Positions 9,721 to 17,727 of a stretch of DNA of 64,000 nt are shown here, in pieces. The first letter of the stretch is position 1, and each line of letters begins with the position of its first letter. The stretch is from a bacterium (lineage in GTDB: Bacteria; Electryoneota; RPQS01). The DNA lies in the NCBI GenBank assembly GCA_023382385.1, contig JAHDVH010000003.1:1-64000 (forward strand), written 5' to 3'. A program made the translations under genes and the position numbers. Under the pieces are notes generated by a model. That model saw only the letters and a program-made list of their open reading frames with translations, did no database searches and was not told the origin of the DNA.

Positions 9721-10947
9721 TTATGCTTGTGAGATTACTTCAATAACCGGCGACCAAATGCTGGACATGCGTTCGCGCAGTTCGCTTTGCAGCCGCTTGA
9801 GTTCAGACTTCAGAACTTCCATCTCCTTTTTCAGCTCTTCCATCCCCAATTTGACTTTGCTTCGCAGGTCCTGGAAATTCCAATTCCACCAACTTTCGTC
9901 GCGGCTAATCGCGCGAGCCTCGCCATCCGAAATGAAGAATCTGGCACCGTCAGGGTGGATACGCAGGTCCATGTTGATTTGCGGGACCTTCTCCAGTTCC
10001 ACTCCAATTCCGTTAAGTTCCTGCTGCAGCTTTTCCATTTCTGCGGCAAGTTCTTTTGCCTCAGTCTCGCCAAAACCGAAATAGAAATTCTCCCCGTCGA
10101 CACCGGGAATGTCGCCGTAGAAATCCTTGCGATTTGTCAGGGTCACCGGAATGACCATAGGCTTTCCATCGCGGATAATGTGGAAGTCGATCGTCGCGTC
10201 CGGACTTGACTCACGGATTGCATCGCGAACATCGCCTTCATCCGACACGGCCTCTTGACCGACCTTGGTAATCACATCGCCCGCTTTCAGGCCAGCCTTT
10301 TCCGCCGGAGAGTTTTCCACAACTTCCGAAATCAGCGCCCCGCCTTCTACCTTGAAATACTTCTTGAGTCCGTCTGACAGTTCTTGAGTGACAACACCAG
10401 CGAATGCCGCAGACGACGGTTTCATTCCTTCCCAGCGAAACACGGGCGGCATAGGGGCGTCGTCGTTCCCCATTGAGAACCACCTCATGTCGCCGAATTC
10501 TCGCTCTTTGCCTTCAAGTTTGACTGCTGCTGAACGCTCATTGCCGCCCCGCTTATAGACAAGCGAGACTTCATCACCGGGCTTAAACTTATTTAGTTGC
10601 ACACGCAATTCCGCCGGACCAGTTAACTTCTGTCCATTGATGGACATCAGGATATCGTTAGACCGAAGTCCCGCCTTTTCCGCGGGTGACCCCCCCACGA
10701 CACTTTCGACCAAGACTCCCTGCCCGGTTTGGACTCCATAATCTGAAGCAATATCAGAAGTTACTTCCTCCGGGATAATGCCCAGAAAGGCACCATCCAC
10801 CTCTGACTTGGCGCTCTTTGCCAAAACGAGGGCACGTTCCTTGGCTGACAGGGCTTTGGCCTCCGCCTCTGTCTTGTCGCCAGCCCAGGCAAGGGAACCC
10901 AAAAGCAACACGCCAAGCAGAATCAGACTTGTTACTCGATAATACAT
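9721..10947 (-). CDS. exported protein with two PDZ domains and a coiled-coil tail
   Basis: A 408-residue protein with a clear signal peptide (residues 1-22, 'SLAWAGD' cleavage region). PDZ 1 covers about residues 52-140 ('GVLVESVVGGSPAEKAGLRSNDILMSING') and PDZ 2 about 180-265 ('SPAEKAGLKAGDVITKVG'). Both resemble DegP/HtrA PDZ domains, but no trypsin-like protease domain is present. Residues 285-320 and 365-400 are heptad-rich and charged, probably coiled coils. It is likely a periplasmic adaptor or chaperone-like factor. Start supported by AGGAG seven bases before the ATG. A terminator follows. Confidence 0.85.
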   Translation of the reverse strand: MYYRVTSLILLGVLLLGSLAWAGDKTEAEAKALSAKERALVLAKSAKSEVDGAFLGIIPEEVTSDIASDYGVQTGQGVLVESVVGGSPAEKAGLRSNDILMSINGQKLTGPAELRVQLNKFKPGDEVSLVYKRGGNERSAAVKLEGKEREFGDMRWFSMGNDDAPMPPVFRWEGMKPSSAAFAGVVTQELSDGLKKYFKVEGGALISEVVENSPAEKAGLKAGDVITKVGQEAVSDEGDVRDAIRESSPDATIDFHIIRDGKPMVIPVTLTNRKDFYGDIPGVDGENFYFGFGETEAKELAAEMEKLQQELNGIGVELEKVPQINMDLRIHPDGARFFISDGEARAISRDESWWNWNFQDLRSKVKLGMEELKKEMEVLKSELKRLQSELRERMSSIWSPVIEVISQA

Positions 10948-10967
10948 TCTTCTACTCCTAACCCTTC

Positions 10968-10980
10968 CGAGTTTAACTCG
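10968..10980. promoter_or_regulatory. palindrome upstream of the PDZ gene
   Basis: CGAGTT-T-AACTCG is a perfect 6+1+6 palindrome 20 bases upstream of the PDZ start codon and on the far side of its ribosome-binding site. It could be an operator or a 5' UTR hairpin; nothing distinguishes these. Confidence 0.35.
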
Positions 10981-11046
10981 AACTCCCCTCTCGTCACGAT
11001 TTTAACTACATGGCGGGGCCGTTCGTTCCGGACCCGATTATCATGC

Positions 11047-11075
11047 TTGCTTCACCAGGACGAATTACCTATACT
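11047..11075 (+). promoter_or_regulatory. sigma70-type promoter for the 11103 gene
   Basis: TTGCTT, a 17-base spacer and TATACT. The expected transcript start (about 11082) lies downstream of the first possible ATG at 11010, and so argues for the TTG start at 11103. Confidence 0.6.
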
Positions 11076-11102
11076 TTCGTGTTAACTTACTGGAGTTGCG
11101 GA

Positions 11103-11519
11103 TTGCAGATTTTGTTGCAAAACAGGCTGGATTTCTACACAGCCCTGATTCCCCGAATTCCCGATCCTTCCATGCGCGAGAGGATTTCGCGGATTGCCTC
11201 ACACAGGGGAGATTCTGTCCCCATTCCAACCCTTTCGTATGACGATAAGCTCTTAAAAGAACTGGCTTTACTCGACCCCCTTTGTAAGCCCGAGTTTGGT
11301 CGCAAGTGGGGGCGAACAACCCTGTCACTGGATGAAGCCTTAACCAGAGCTATCCGGTTCGAAGAGCTTATCATTTTGTCAGGACTGGAGCTTACGGCCA
11401 ATCCTCCCCTCGAGGGTCTCAAAGAGCTGGTAGATTTAGCCCGCGAGAGGCTCGGGCTTCTGATCATCCTCTCCGATGACTTGCGTTACCACAGAATCAG
11501 GCTCGTGGAAATGCCGTAA
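11103..11519 (+). CDS. uncharacterised 138-residue protein
   Basis: No family recognised. The predicted protein is soluble, without signal peptide or membrane segment, and leucine/arginine-rich with probable helices in its C-terminal half ('LEGLKELVDLARERLGL'). The start chosen is the TTG at 11103, which has GGAG seven bases upstream and lies about 20 bases into the predicted transcript. An ATG at 11010 opens a longer frame (169 residues) but lies before the promoter. It is followed after 29 bases by the FapA-like gene, probably on the same transcript, so a signalling or assembly role is possible but unproven. Confidence 0.6.
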   Translation: MQILLQNRLDFYTALIPRIPDPSMRERISRIASHRGDSVPIPTLSYDDKLLKELALLDPLCKPEFGRKWGRTTLSLDEALTRAIRFEELIILSGLELTANPPLEGLKELVDLARERLGLLIILSDDLRYHRIRLVEMP

Positions 11520-11548
11520 GAGGAGCGATGTTTGCGCCATGACCGCGC

Positions 11549-13135
11549 ATGGACCCCCGTCAGGTAACTCAGCTGGAAATCGGCGACCCGGAAACCCGAG
11601 TCCGCCTCGTTGCGCAGGGCAAGAATCTGTGGAAAGTTCGCATGCTTTTCCCGCGCGCTCGAGCGCACGAAATCCCTGAACAGCTCCGGCAAATCAAGGC
11701 GGACTTGGCAAGATCCTTCGGTGTTGCGGAGCATCGACTTCAGTATTACGAGATGATCTCGAAACGGAGAATGCGGCACGGGATCCTCGTGGAAATCCAG
11801 ATTCGCAGGCAAGAAGCCCCTGCCGGTGCGATGCGCATTCGATTCTTACCGAAGACTGCGCAGGACGGCACGGTTTTCTCAGATATGCGTGTGGTTGTGG
11901 ACTTGTTTCCGGTGGACGAATATGATTGTCCGTTGACGATTGAAACTGTTGACGCGAAGTTGCGCAGCGAAGGCGTGGATGTCAATCTGGTTCGCTGGCG
12001 ACTGGTCAGAGAGTTGGTGGATGACTGTGTCGAGAGACAATCCCCTATGTTTGAACAGGTCATTGCCGAAGGAGAGTTGCCGGACATCGGCATGTCATCA
12101 CGAACTTTCTACCACTGGTTCCCGCAGAGCGATCCAGCACACACAACGGCGTGGCTGGGACTGCGCAAGGTTGAACAGGGAGAAGGGTTCCTCGAACATC
12201 AGCCGGCTACCACCGGCTTGCACTCCGGCCGCAATATCTTCGGAAAGGAGCTGTCGCCCCGTCGGGGTACAAATACGCGACTTGTGAGGGGACCTGGTGT
12301 TAGTTCAGAGCAGACTGAGCGGAAAATGGTAGCCACGAAAGCCGGTGTCCTGTTCTTTCGCAGATCCTACGCTGATAAGAGACAAAAAGATTCTCCTTGT
12401 GCCGTGCCACACGTTTTGACTGCGGAAGTAATAAGGATTCGGGAATTGAAGGCTGTGGAAGCGCCGATGCAGAAGTGGGACGAGCCCGTCTGGATCTTGG
12501 GGACGTTGCCGAAAGGATCAGTCTTAACTGTAGCGGCTGATTGCGTCCTGCAAGGCGACATCTCAAGCGGGTGCCAGATTCAAGTCAGCGGAGACTTACG
12601 TGTCACAGGACATGTCGCCGATGCGACAATTGGAACAGGCGGGCACTTTTGTGTGCATGGCGACTTGCGAGGGGCGATCTGCGAAGTCGGATTGACCGCG
12701 CAGTTTATCGGCAGAGCGGTTGATTGCACTGTGTACGCGCGGGAGATTCTGGCGGACAAGATTGAAGGCGGAATTGCTGAAGCTTACCACCAGTTCTCGA
12801 ACAAGCACGAAGTCGTGGCGTTTAATCGGGAGAAGTTTCTTGCCGAACATCGTCGAGCCGGCGAGGAGGCACTAACCACTCTCCAAAGGCAAATGACCCG
12901 ACTGTATGAGATATTTGGGCCGGAAATCGTTCAGCAGGTCACAGACGATACTATTCAGATGAACCTGCTAAGATGGCTCAAACGACAAAAGGCACTCGGT
13001 ATCGGAACCTACTCTCATGCTCATGTGCAGGAATTCCGAACACTGCTGGAGGTTTTACCCGGACTTCGACGGGAATTAGCTTCAATCGCAGCAGGATTGC
13101 GGGAACCTGCACGTCCCGCTGACAAGCAAGGCTAA
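11549..13135 (+). CDS. FapA-like DUF342 protein
   Basis: A 528-residue protein. Residues about 120-260 contain the FapA N-terminal 'wing' region, including 'TGLHSGRNIFGKEL', which parallels the P-G-x-P-G-x-N-x-F-G block of the family. Residues about 330-420 look like short beta-solenoid coils ('GDISSGCQIQVSGDLRVTGHV'). The C-terminal 90 residues are helical. FapA proteins act in cell-surface or flagellar assembly and polar signalling, yet no flagellar genes are present. Between the previous stop and this ATG, GAGGAG precedes a four-codon frame (ATG 11528, stop 11540), and the ATG at 11549 has no ribosome-binding site of its own. Confidence 0.7.
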   Translation: MDPRQVTQLEIGDPETRVRLVAQGKNLWKVRMLFPRARAHEIPEQLRQIKADLARSFGVAEHRLQYYEMISKRRMRHGILVEIQIRRQEAPAGAMRIRFLPKTAQDGTVFSDMRVVVDLFPVDEYDCPLTIETVDAKLRSEGVDVNLVRWRLVRELVDDCVERQSPMFEQVIAEGELPDIGMSSRTFYHWFPQSDPAHTTAWLGLRKVEQGEGFLEHQPATTGLHSGRNIFGKELSPRRGTNTRLVRGPGVSSEQTERKMVATKAGVLFFRRSYADKRQKDSPCAVPHVLTAEVIRIRELKAVEAPMQKWDEPVWILGTLPKGSVLTVAADCVLQGDISSGCQIQVSGDLRVTGHVADATIGTGGHFCVHGDLRGAICEVGLTAQFIGRAVDCTVYAREILADKIEGGIAEAYHQFSNKHEVVAFNREKFLAEHRRAGEEALTTLQRQMTRLYEIFGPEIVQQVTDDTIQMNLLRWLKRQKALGIGTYSHAHVQEFRTLLEVLPGLRRELASIAAGLREPARPADKQG

Positions 13136-13154
13136 AAATGCCGCTACATGTTTC

Positions 13155-13219
13155 TTGCCAGGGGACAGCGCTGTCGCTATATTAAATATAGTGAAAACAT
13201 GTGAAGTGTATTTAATATA
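13155..13219 (+). promoter_or_regulatory. palindrome-rich regulated promoter of the phosphorelay operon
   Basis: TTGCCA (13155-13160), a 17-base spacer and TATATT (13178-13183). The spacer contains the perfect 12-base palindrome GACAGCGCTGTC (13164-13175). The -10 overlaps CTATATT-A-AATATAG (13177-13191), and its 11-base core TATATTAAATA recurs inverted at 13209-13219, 31 bases centre to centre, about three helical turns. This is the layout of a promoter under repressor or dimeric regulator control. The regulator is not identifiable. The transcript would reach the GTG at 13297. Confidence 0.6.
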
Positions 13220-13296
13220 CTACCAATCACTGATAATCGACATGATCCTCTGAGAAATTTGCTGTATTGGTGTATCCGTCGTTACATTAGGTCATT

Positions 13297-13986
13297 GTGA
13301 CAAGTCATGATGACGCTACAATATCGACGCAGCAACGCTCCGAATTCTTTGACCCGAGGCCTGTGGCTTCCCTGGTTGAGGTATTGCTGCACGAACTTTC
13401 GAATCCTGTTCAAGCTGCGAGGATGATGCTGAACCTGCTGCAGGCCGATGTTGGCAATAATACTGAATTGCGTTCGCGCCTGACTAAGCTGGACTTGGCT
13501 ATTGACCGTATCGCCATGGCCGTGCACAGTGTTCAATCCGTGAAAGAGGCCGCCTTACGAGCGCCTACTGGCGTCAACTGTGAGCAGGTGTTAAACGACT
13601 TGCGAAGTGAGTTTTCCGCGATCAGCGTGCCCGCGGAAATCGCTCCTTGTGAATCGGGACTGCCATTAGTCACGCTCCACGAAGGCGCAATACCAGTTCT
13701 GATTGCCCGCTGGGTGGCGGCAAACATGGCGGATTCATCCACCGTCCGAGTTCAGAACCGTTTTGCGGGCAAGCGTTGGACTTTCCAAGTGACACTGCGT
13801 GACGGACTGACAGACGCGGCGATGCGAGACCTTGGAGCAAACAGTGTCGCGGGATTTGCGGCGGCGATCTATCACTTTATGATCGTTGCGGGAGGAACGG
13901 CTTCAATAAAAGAAGATAGTCAAGGTGAGTTTGAATTGCATTTGAGCTTTGCGACATGGTCTGAATTTGTGGCTGGAACGGATTGA
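13297..13986 (+). CDS. ChpT-like histidine phosphotransferase / degenerate histidine kinase
   Basis: A 229-residue soluble protein starting at GTG with AGG five bases upstream. An H-box helix is visible at residues 26-46 with His32 in 'LLHELSNPVQAARMMLNLL', followed by a second helix, as in a DHp dimerisation/phosphoacceptor domain. The remaining 140 residues have the strand/helix pattern of a HATPase fold but lack a recognisable N box, G1 or G2 motif. That combination and the length match ChpT-type phosphotransferases, which relay phosphate and do not bind ATP. It is followed three bases later by the double-receiver gene, a logical partner. Assignment is by architecture and not by close similarity. 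Confidence 0.55.
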   Translation: MTSHDDATISTQQRSEFFDPRPVASLVEVLLHELSNPVQAARMMLNLLQADVGNNTELRSRLTKLDLAIDRIAMAVHSVQSVKEAALRAPTGVNCEQVLNDLRSEFSAISVPAEIAPCESGLPLVTLHEGAIPVLIARWVAANMADSSTVRVQNRFAGKRWTFQVTLRDGLTDAAMRDLGANSVAGFAAAIYHFMIVAGGTASIKEDSQGEFELHLSFATWSEFVAGTD

Positions 13987-13989
13987 CTT

Positions 13990-15072
13990 ATGACAGATAT
14001 GATACAAGTTTTGATTGTGGACGATGATCCGCTGGTACTGTCCGGTTTTCGCGAAATTCTCTCACGCGCAGGATATTCTGTGGTCGCCTGTTCATCAGGT
14101 CAGGCCGCCATAGACTTGCTCGCGGAGAAACGGTTCAGCGTCGTTCTCACAGACTTATTCATGCCCCGCGTATCAGGCATGGATGTCTTAAATGCCGCGC
14201 TCAGTGCCGACCCGGATAGCGTGGTCATCGTGGTGACCGGATTTGCCTCTGTACGTGGGGCAGTGGACGCACTGCGACGAGGCGCGGCTGACTACGTGAT
14301 AAAGCCCTGTGAGGATGATGAACTGCTGCACCGCATTCGAATAGGACTCGAGCGTGCCGAACTTAAGGCAGACCTGCGCTCGAAAGAGCTTGATGCTGAG
14401 AAGATGAAGGCCATCGCACAGACCGCCGTAACCGTAAACGATCAGATTAACACTCCGCTCAATGTCATCTTGAACAGTGCGGAATTCATTCGTTTGAAGC
14501 GCCTGCCGGACACGCTGGATGTCCAACAGTCGCTTGACTTCATCGTGCAGGAAGTTGCCAAGATCAAGTCCGTCATTCAAAAGCTTGCGACAGCCGCCAA
14601 CCCGTCTAAGACACGCGAGTACTCGGTCGGCAGTCACCGTATGATCGACATTGATTCTCCCCTCGTCGCAGTCACTTCAGCGTCGCGCGAGGAGTTGCGT
14701 AAGCAGAAGATTCTGGTTGTCGACGACGAGCAGTTTATGGTGCATACGCTGACGAAGCTTTTGGAAGTGTTGGGTTACGACGTCGTCACGGCTTTCGGCG
14801 GCCGCGAGGCATTTGAGAAGTATGCAGCCGAGCCTGTGGATCTTGTGGTTAGTGACGTCCACATGCCGGACATGAACGGCATTGAACTGATGACGTCAAT
14901 TAAGTCGCACAATCCTGAGTTTCCTGTGATTCTTGTTACCGGATACGGAGTCGAGGAGGCACGCAAGACTGCAGGGGAATATCGTGCCGACGGTTTCCTC
15001 GGAAAACCTTTTAGAATCGATGAATTGCGTCAAATGATTGAGAAAGCACTGCACAGCACCGCTGCTGCCTGA
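13990..15072 (+). CDS. receiver - pseudo-DHp - receiver protein
   Basis: A 360-residue protein with REC1 (residues 5-120; acidic pair Asp11/Asp12, phosphoacceptor Asp55, Thr83, Lys105 in 'YVIKP'), a helical linker and HisKA-like helix (about 140-200), and REC2 (240-357; Asp245/Asp246, phosphoacceptor Asp289, 'VTGYG', 'LGKPF'). In the HisKA-like helix the usual phospho-histidine position (H-E-I-N-N-P-L) reads 'NDQINTPLNVI', with Asp151 in place of His, so it should dimerise but not autophosphorylate. No DNA-binding or catalytic output is present. It sits between the ChpT-like and kinase genes in one operon. Confidence 0.85.
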   Translation: MTDMIQVLIVDDDPLVLSGFREILSRAGYSVVACSSGQAAIDLLAEKRFSVVLTDLFMPRVSGMDVLNAALSADPDSVVIVVTGFASVRGAVDALRRGAADYVIKPCEDDELLHRIRIGLERAELKADLRSKELDAEKMKAIAQTAVTVNDQINTPLNVILNSAEFIRLKRLPDTLDVQQSLDFIVQEVAKIKSVIQKLATAANPSKTREYSVGSHRMIDIDSPLVAVTSASREELRKQKILVVDDEQFMVHTLTKLLEVLGYDVVTAFGGREAFEKYAAEPVDLVVSDVHMPDMNGIELMTSIKSHNPEFPVILVTGYGVEEARKTAGEYRADGFLGKPFRIDELRQMIEKALHSTAAA

Positions 15073-15100
15073 GAAAACCGAACCGACAAGAGGAAAGAGT

Positions 15101-16711
15101 TTGAGATCGAAATTCCCCGAATTCGAGCGAAAGATATTGGTGATCGACGACGACGCGGTCATCTGCGAAGTGGCTGAAGCGATGTTGCACGAAGCCGGCT
15201 GGCGGGCCAAGCAAGCTTACACTCCAGAAGAGGCACTTGACAAGTCTGCGGGCGAATCATGGCCGGTGGTCCTCTGCGACGTACATTTGCCCGGGGACAA
15301 CGGAGAGCTGCTTCGCACTCTTCGTGAACGATTGCCACAGACGCAAGTGGTCATGATCACGGGCGACCCGACGATGACGAGTATCCGTCAGGCGATGCGA
15401 TCTGGGGCCTACGACTACTTGCCCAAACCGCTGCGTCGAGAGGAACTGTTACGGGTCACCGAGCTCGCCTTCGAACGCTATAAGCTAACTGTTGAGCGAG
15501 ATTTTCTTGAGCGAGAGAATGAGCGCTACCGCCAGCAGCTGGAAGAACTCGTTCAGAAGCGAACTGAGCAATTGCGTGAAACCGAGCTTCGCTACCGGAC
15601 TCTCTTTGATTTGGCCGTGGACGCGATAGTACTGGTATCCCTGAAGGATGGAACCGTTTCAGAACTCAATGGAACAGCATCACGACTACTGGGCGGGAAG
15701 TCTTTCGACCTGCAAGGCCGTTCAATCAGGGATTTCGTTGCGACACAATTGGACGAGTGCCTGGCGAACGGCAACGAAATTTCACGCAGAATCTGGCAGT
15801 TCCCGAAACTCGAGTTGCGAGGAGTTGATCGCGAGCAGCACGTGACTTCGGCAACCGTCAATCGCATCGAGTTAGAGGGCGAGACTTATCTGCAGATTGT
15901 AGCTCGTCAATTCACCGACCTTACGGAATTGGTACAGCGCTCGGAAATCATGGAAACCGAGTTGATGAATGAGCAGCGGCTGGCGGCGATTGGATTGTTG
16001 GCCAGCGGTGTGGCACACAACATCAATACACCGCTAATGGGAATTTACGGGTTGGCACAGGTCATTAAGATGAAGCATCCAGAGATACAAGATGTTGACG
16101 GAGTCATTGCACAAGTAGAGCGCATCAACGGCATTGTGCGCAATCTCATGTGGAAAAGCCGACAGGAGCAGGAGTCTGCCAAGCAGGACATTGATCTCAA
16201 TGTTTTGTTGCAGGAAGAGCTGCGTTTTCTGGAGGCTGATATGGATTTCAAGCATAACGTTGAAAAAGTCTTTGAGTTTGCGTCCAACCTCCCCCCGATT
16301 TTCGGACGGTACAGTGACTTCTCGCAGTCGTTGACCAATATCATCCGCAATGCCCTGGATGCGATGTATGACTCTGAGTCAAAGCGGCTGCGTGTTACTA
16401 CCGCCACTGAGAACGGTAACATTGTGCTTACTGTTGAAGACTCCGGCAAGGGGATAGACCCTGACCACGTCCAGCGAATCTTTGAGCCATTCTTTACGAC
16501 CAAGCCTCCGATCAATGATACCGAGAACGGACAGCCTACGGGTACTGGACTCGGCTTGTCGACCGTGCAGAAGCTCTTGAATCCGTACGGCTGTACTTTT
16601 GATGTTCAAAGCACTCCAAATCATGGGACAAAGTTCACTGTTTACGTTCCAGTCGAGCCAAATCAGTTCCAAGAAGCGGAGTCCTCGAAGCTCGCAGAAT
16701 CTGATTCATAA
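15101..16711 (+). CDS. hybrid histidine kinase: receiver - PAS - HisKA - HATPase
   Basis: A 536-residue soluble kinase. REC covers about residues 10-125 (phosphoacceptor Asp60 in 'LCDVHLPGDN'), a coiled coil about 130-165, PAS about 165-285, HisKA with His306 in 'GVAHNINTPL', and HATPase with N box 'LTNIIRNALDAM', G1 'DSGKGI' and G2 'GTGLGLSTV'. All kinase motifs are intact. The TTG at 15101 is preferred: AAGAGG lies seven bases before it and it follows the previous stop by 28 bases. An earlier TTG at 15038 would overlap the double-receiver gene. With no membrane segment, the signal must be cytoplasmic. It is the likely phosphate source for the two upstream proteins. Confidence 0.88.
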   Translation: MRSKFPEFERKILVIDDDAVICEVAEAMLHEAGWRAKQAYTPEEALDKSAGESWPVVLCDVHLPGDNGELLRTLRERLPQTQVVMITGDPTMTSIRQAMRSGAYDYLPKPLRREELLRVTELAFERYKLTVERDFLERENERYRQQLEELVQKRTEQLRETELRYRTLFDLAVDAIVLVSLKDGTVSELNGTASRLLGGKSFDLQGRSIRDFVATQLDECLANGNEISRRIWQFPKLELRGVDREQHVTSATVNRIELEGETYLQIVARQFTDLTELVQRSEIMETELMNEQRLAAIGLLASGVAHNINTPLMGIYGLAQVIKMKHPEIQDVDGVIAQVERINGIVRNLMWKSRQEQESAKQDIDLNVLLQEELRFLEADMDFKHNVEKVFEFASNLPPIFGRYSDFSQSLTNIIRNALDAMYDSESKRLRVTTATENGNIVLTVEDSGKGIDPDHVQRIFEPFFTTKPPINDTENGQPTGTGLGLSTVQKLLNPYGCTFDVQSTPNHGTKFTVYVPVEPNQFQEAESSKLAESDS

Positions 16712-16735
16712 TAATCGTGCCATAGAAGGTTGACA

Positions 16736-16766
16736 AGAAGACCCGCTGAATTTCAGCGGGTCTTCT
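16736..16766. terminator. strong inverted repeat between convergent kinase and miaA genes
   Basis: AGAAGACCCGCTGAA and TTCAGCGGGTCTTCT form a perfect 15-bp inverted repeat with one central base. It is centred 40 bases after the kinase stop and includes the miaA stop codon. U-tracts are weak on both sides, so it is probably a bidirectional terminator of reduced strength or a 3'-end stabiliser. Confidence 0.6.
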
Positions 16767-17727
16767 CATTGGAAATCTTCACTCTTCCTGCAAAATCGTC
16801 GTAAATTCTTCGAGCGATTTCTTCAGGTGGTTCATCGAAGGCTCTCTCAACCCACACGGCTTGTGACTCGCGCCTGAACCAAGTCAGCTGACGTTTCACA
16901 TAGTGCCTGACGGCTTTCTGAATCTTGTCACGCATGTCCTCGAAACCGTATTCGCCGCGCAGGTAGGGTAACACTTCCTGGTATCCGTGCGTCCGCAACG
17001 CGTTGCAGTTGGACTCGTCAAATCCCTGCTGCAGCAACGCTCTTACTTCTTCAACAAGGCCTGACGCGAGCATGTCATCAACGCGACGATTCACCCGTTG
17101 ATAAGTGACTTCTCGATTGCCATGGAGAAAGTAAAGTCGATAGGGCACGGTCAGCGGCTTGGAGGACGCCTTGCGCAAGACACTGATTGTCTGGCCGGTC
17201 GCGCGCCATAGTCCAATTGCACGAAGAATCCTGTGATGATCAGACGCCTGCGTGCTTGCCGCGAAATCAGGATCAATGCCGCGCAATTCCTCCATCATCG
17301 CTTCCCGCCCTCGCTTCTCCCACTCTGCGCGAAGCGAATCATAATCTATCGTCGGCTCAACATCGCTGTCATAGAGTCCATCCTTCAAAGCTCGCAAATA
17401 GAGCATTGAACCGCCGACCACCACGGAGATGATTCCTCTTGCTGCATTACCGTCGATGATCTTCCGCGCCTCACGCGCAAAGTCGCCCGCCGTCCACCGG
17501 TCTCGCAATGACCGAGATGCAATGAAATGATGTGGAACCGCCTCGAGCTGCGCGGACGTCGGGGGCGCCGTGCCGATGCGCAGTTCACGATACACTTGAC
17601 GCGAGTCCGCGCTGAGTATCTCGGCGTTGAGCAACTGTGACAAGGGTATGCTTACATCCGTCTTGCCGGACGCGGTCGTGCCCGCAAGAATCAATACCGC
17701 CGGTTTCTGCTCAGCCTGTTCTGCCAA
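16753..17727 (-). CDS. miaA: tRNA dimethylallyltransferase
   Basis: A 324-residue enzyme that transfers a dimethylallyl group to A37 of tRNAs reading codons beginning with U. P-loop 'GTTASGKTDVS' (16-26), DSRQVYRE substrate motif (about 41-48), and the 'GGSMLYLRAL' block (about 105). Length is normal for the family. It is the last gene of a ten-gene minus-strand run and overlaps the end of mutL by 17 bases. The mutL-miaA neighbourhood is conserved in many bacteria. The stop codon lies inside the terminator-like inverted repeat. Confidence 0.95.
   Translation of the reverse strand: MAEQAEQKPAVLILAGTTASGKTDVSIPLSQLLNAEILSADSRQVYRELRIGTAPPTSAQLEAVPHHFIASRSLRDRWTAGDFAREARKIIDGNAARGIISVVVGGSMLYLRALKDGLYDSDVEPTIDYDSLRAEWEKRGREAMMEELRGIDPDFAASTQASDHHRILRAIGLWRATGQTISVLRKASSKPLTVPYRLYFLHGNREVTYQRVNRRVDDMLASGLVEEVRALLQQGFDESNCNALRTHGYQEVLPYLRGEYGFEDMRDKIQKAVRHYVKRQLTWFRRESQAVWVERAFDEPPEEIARRIYDDFAGRVKISNEKTR

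Noticed and set aside
11010-11102. N-terminal extension of the 138-residue protein from ATG 11010
   Set aside because: It contains the promoter hexamers TTGCTT/TATACT and has no ribosome-binding site; TTG 11103 has both in the right place.
11549-13135. Evidence for a flagellar gene cluster
   Set aside because: Only a FapA-like protein is present; no flagellin, motor, rod or export genes occur in the window.
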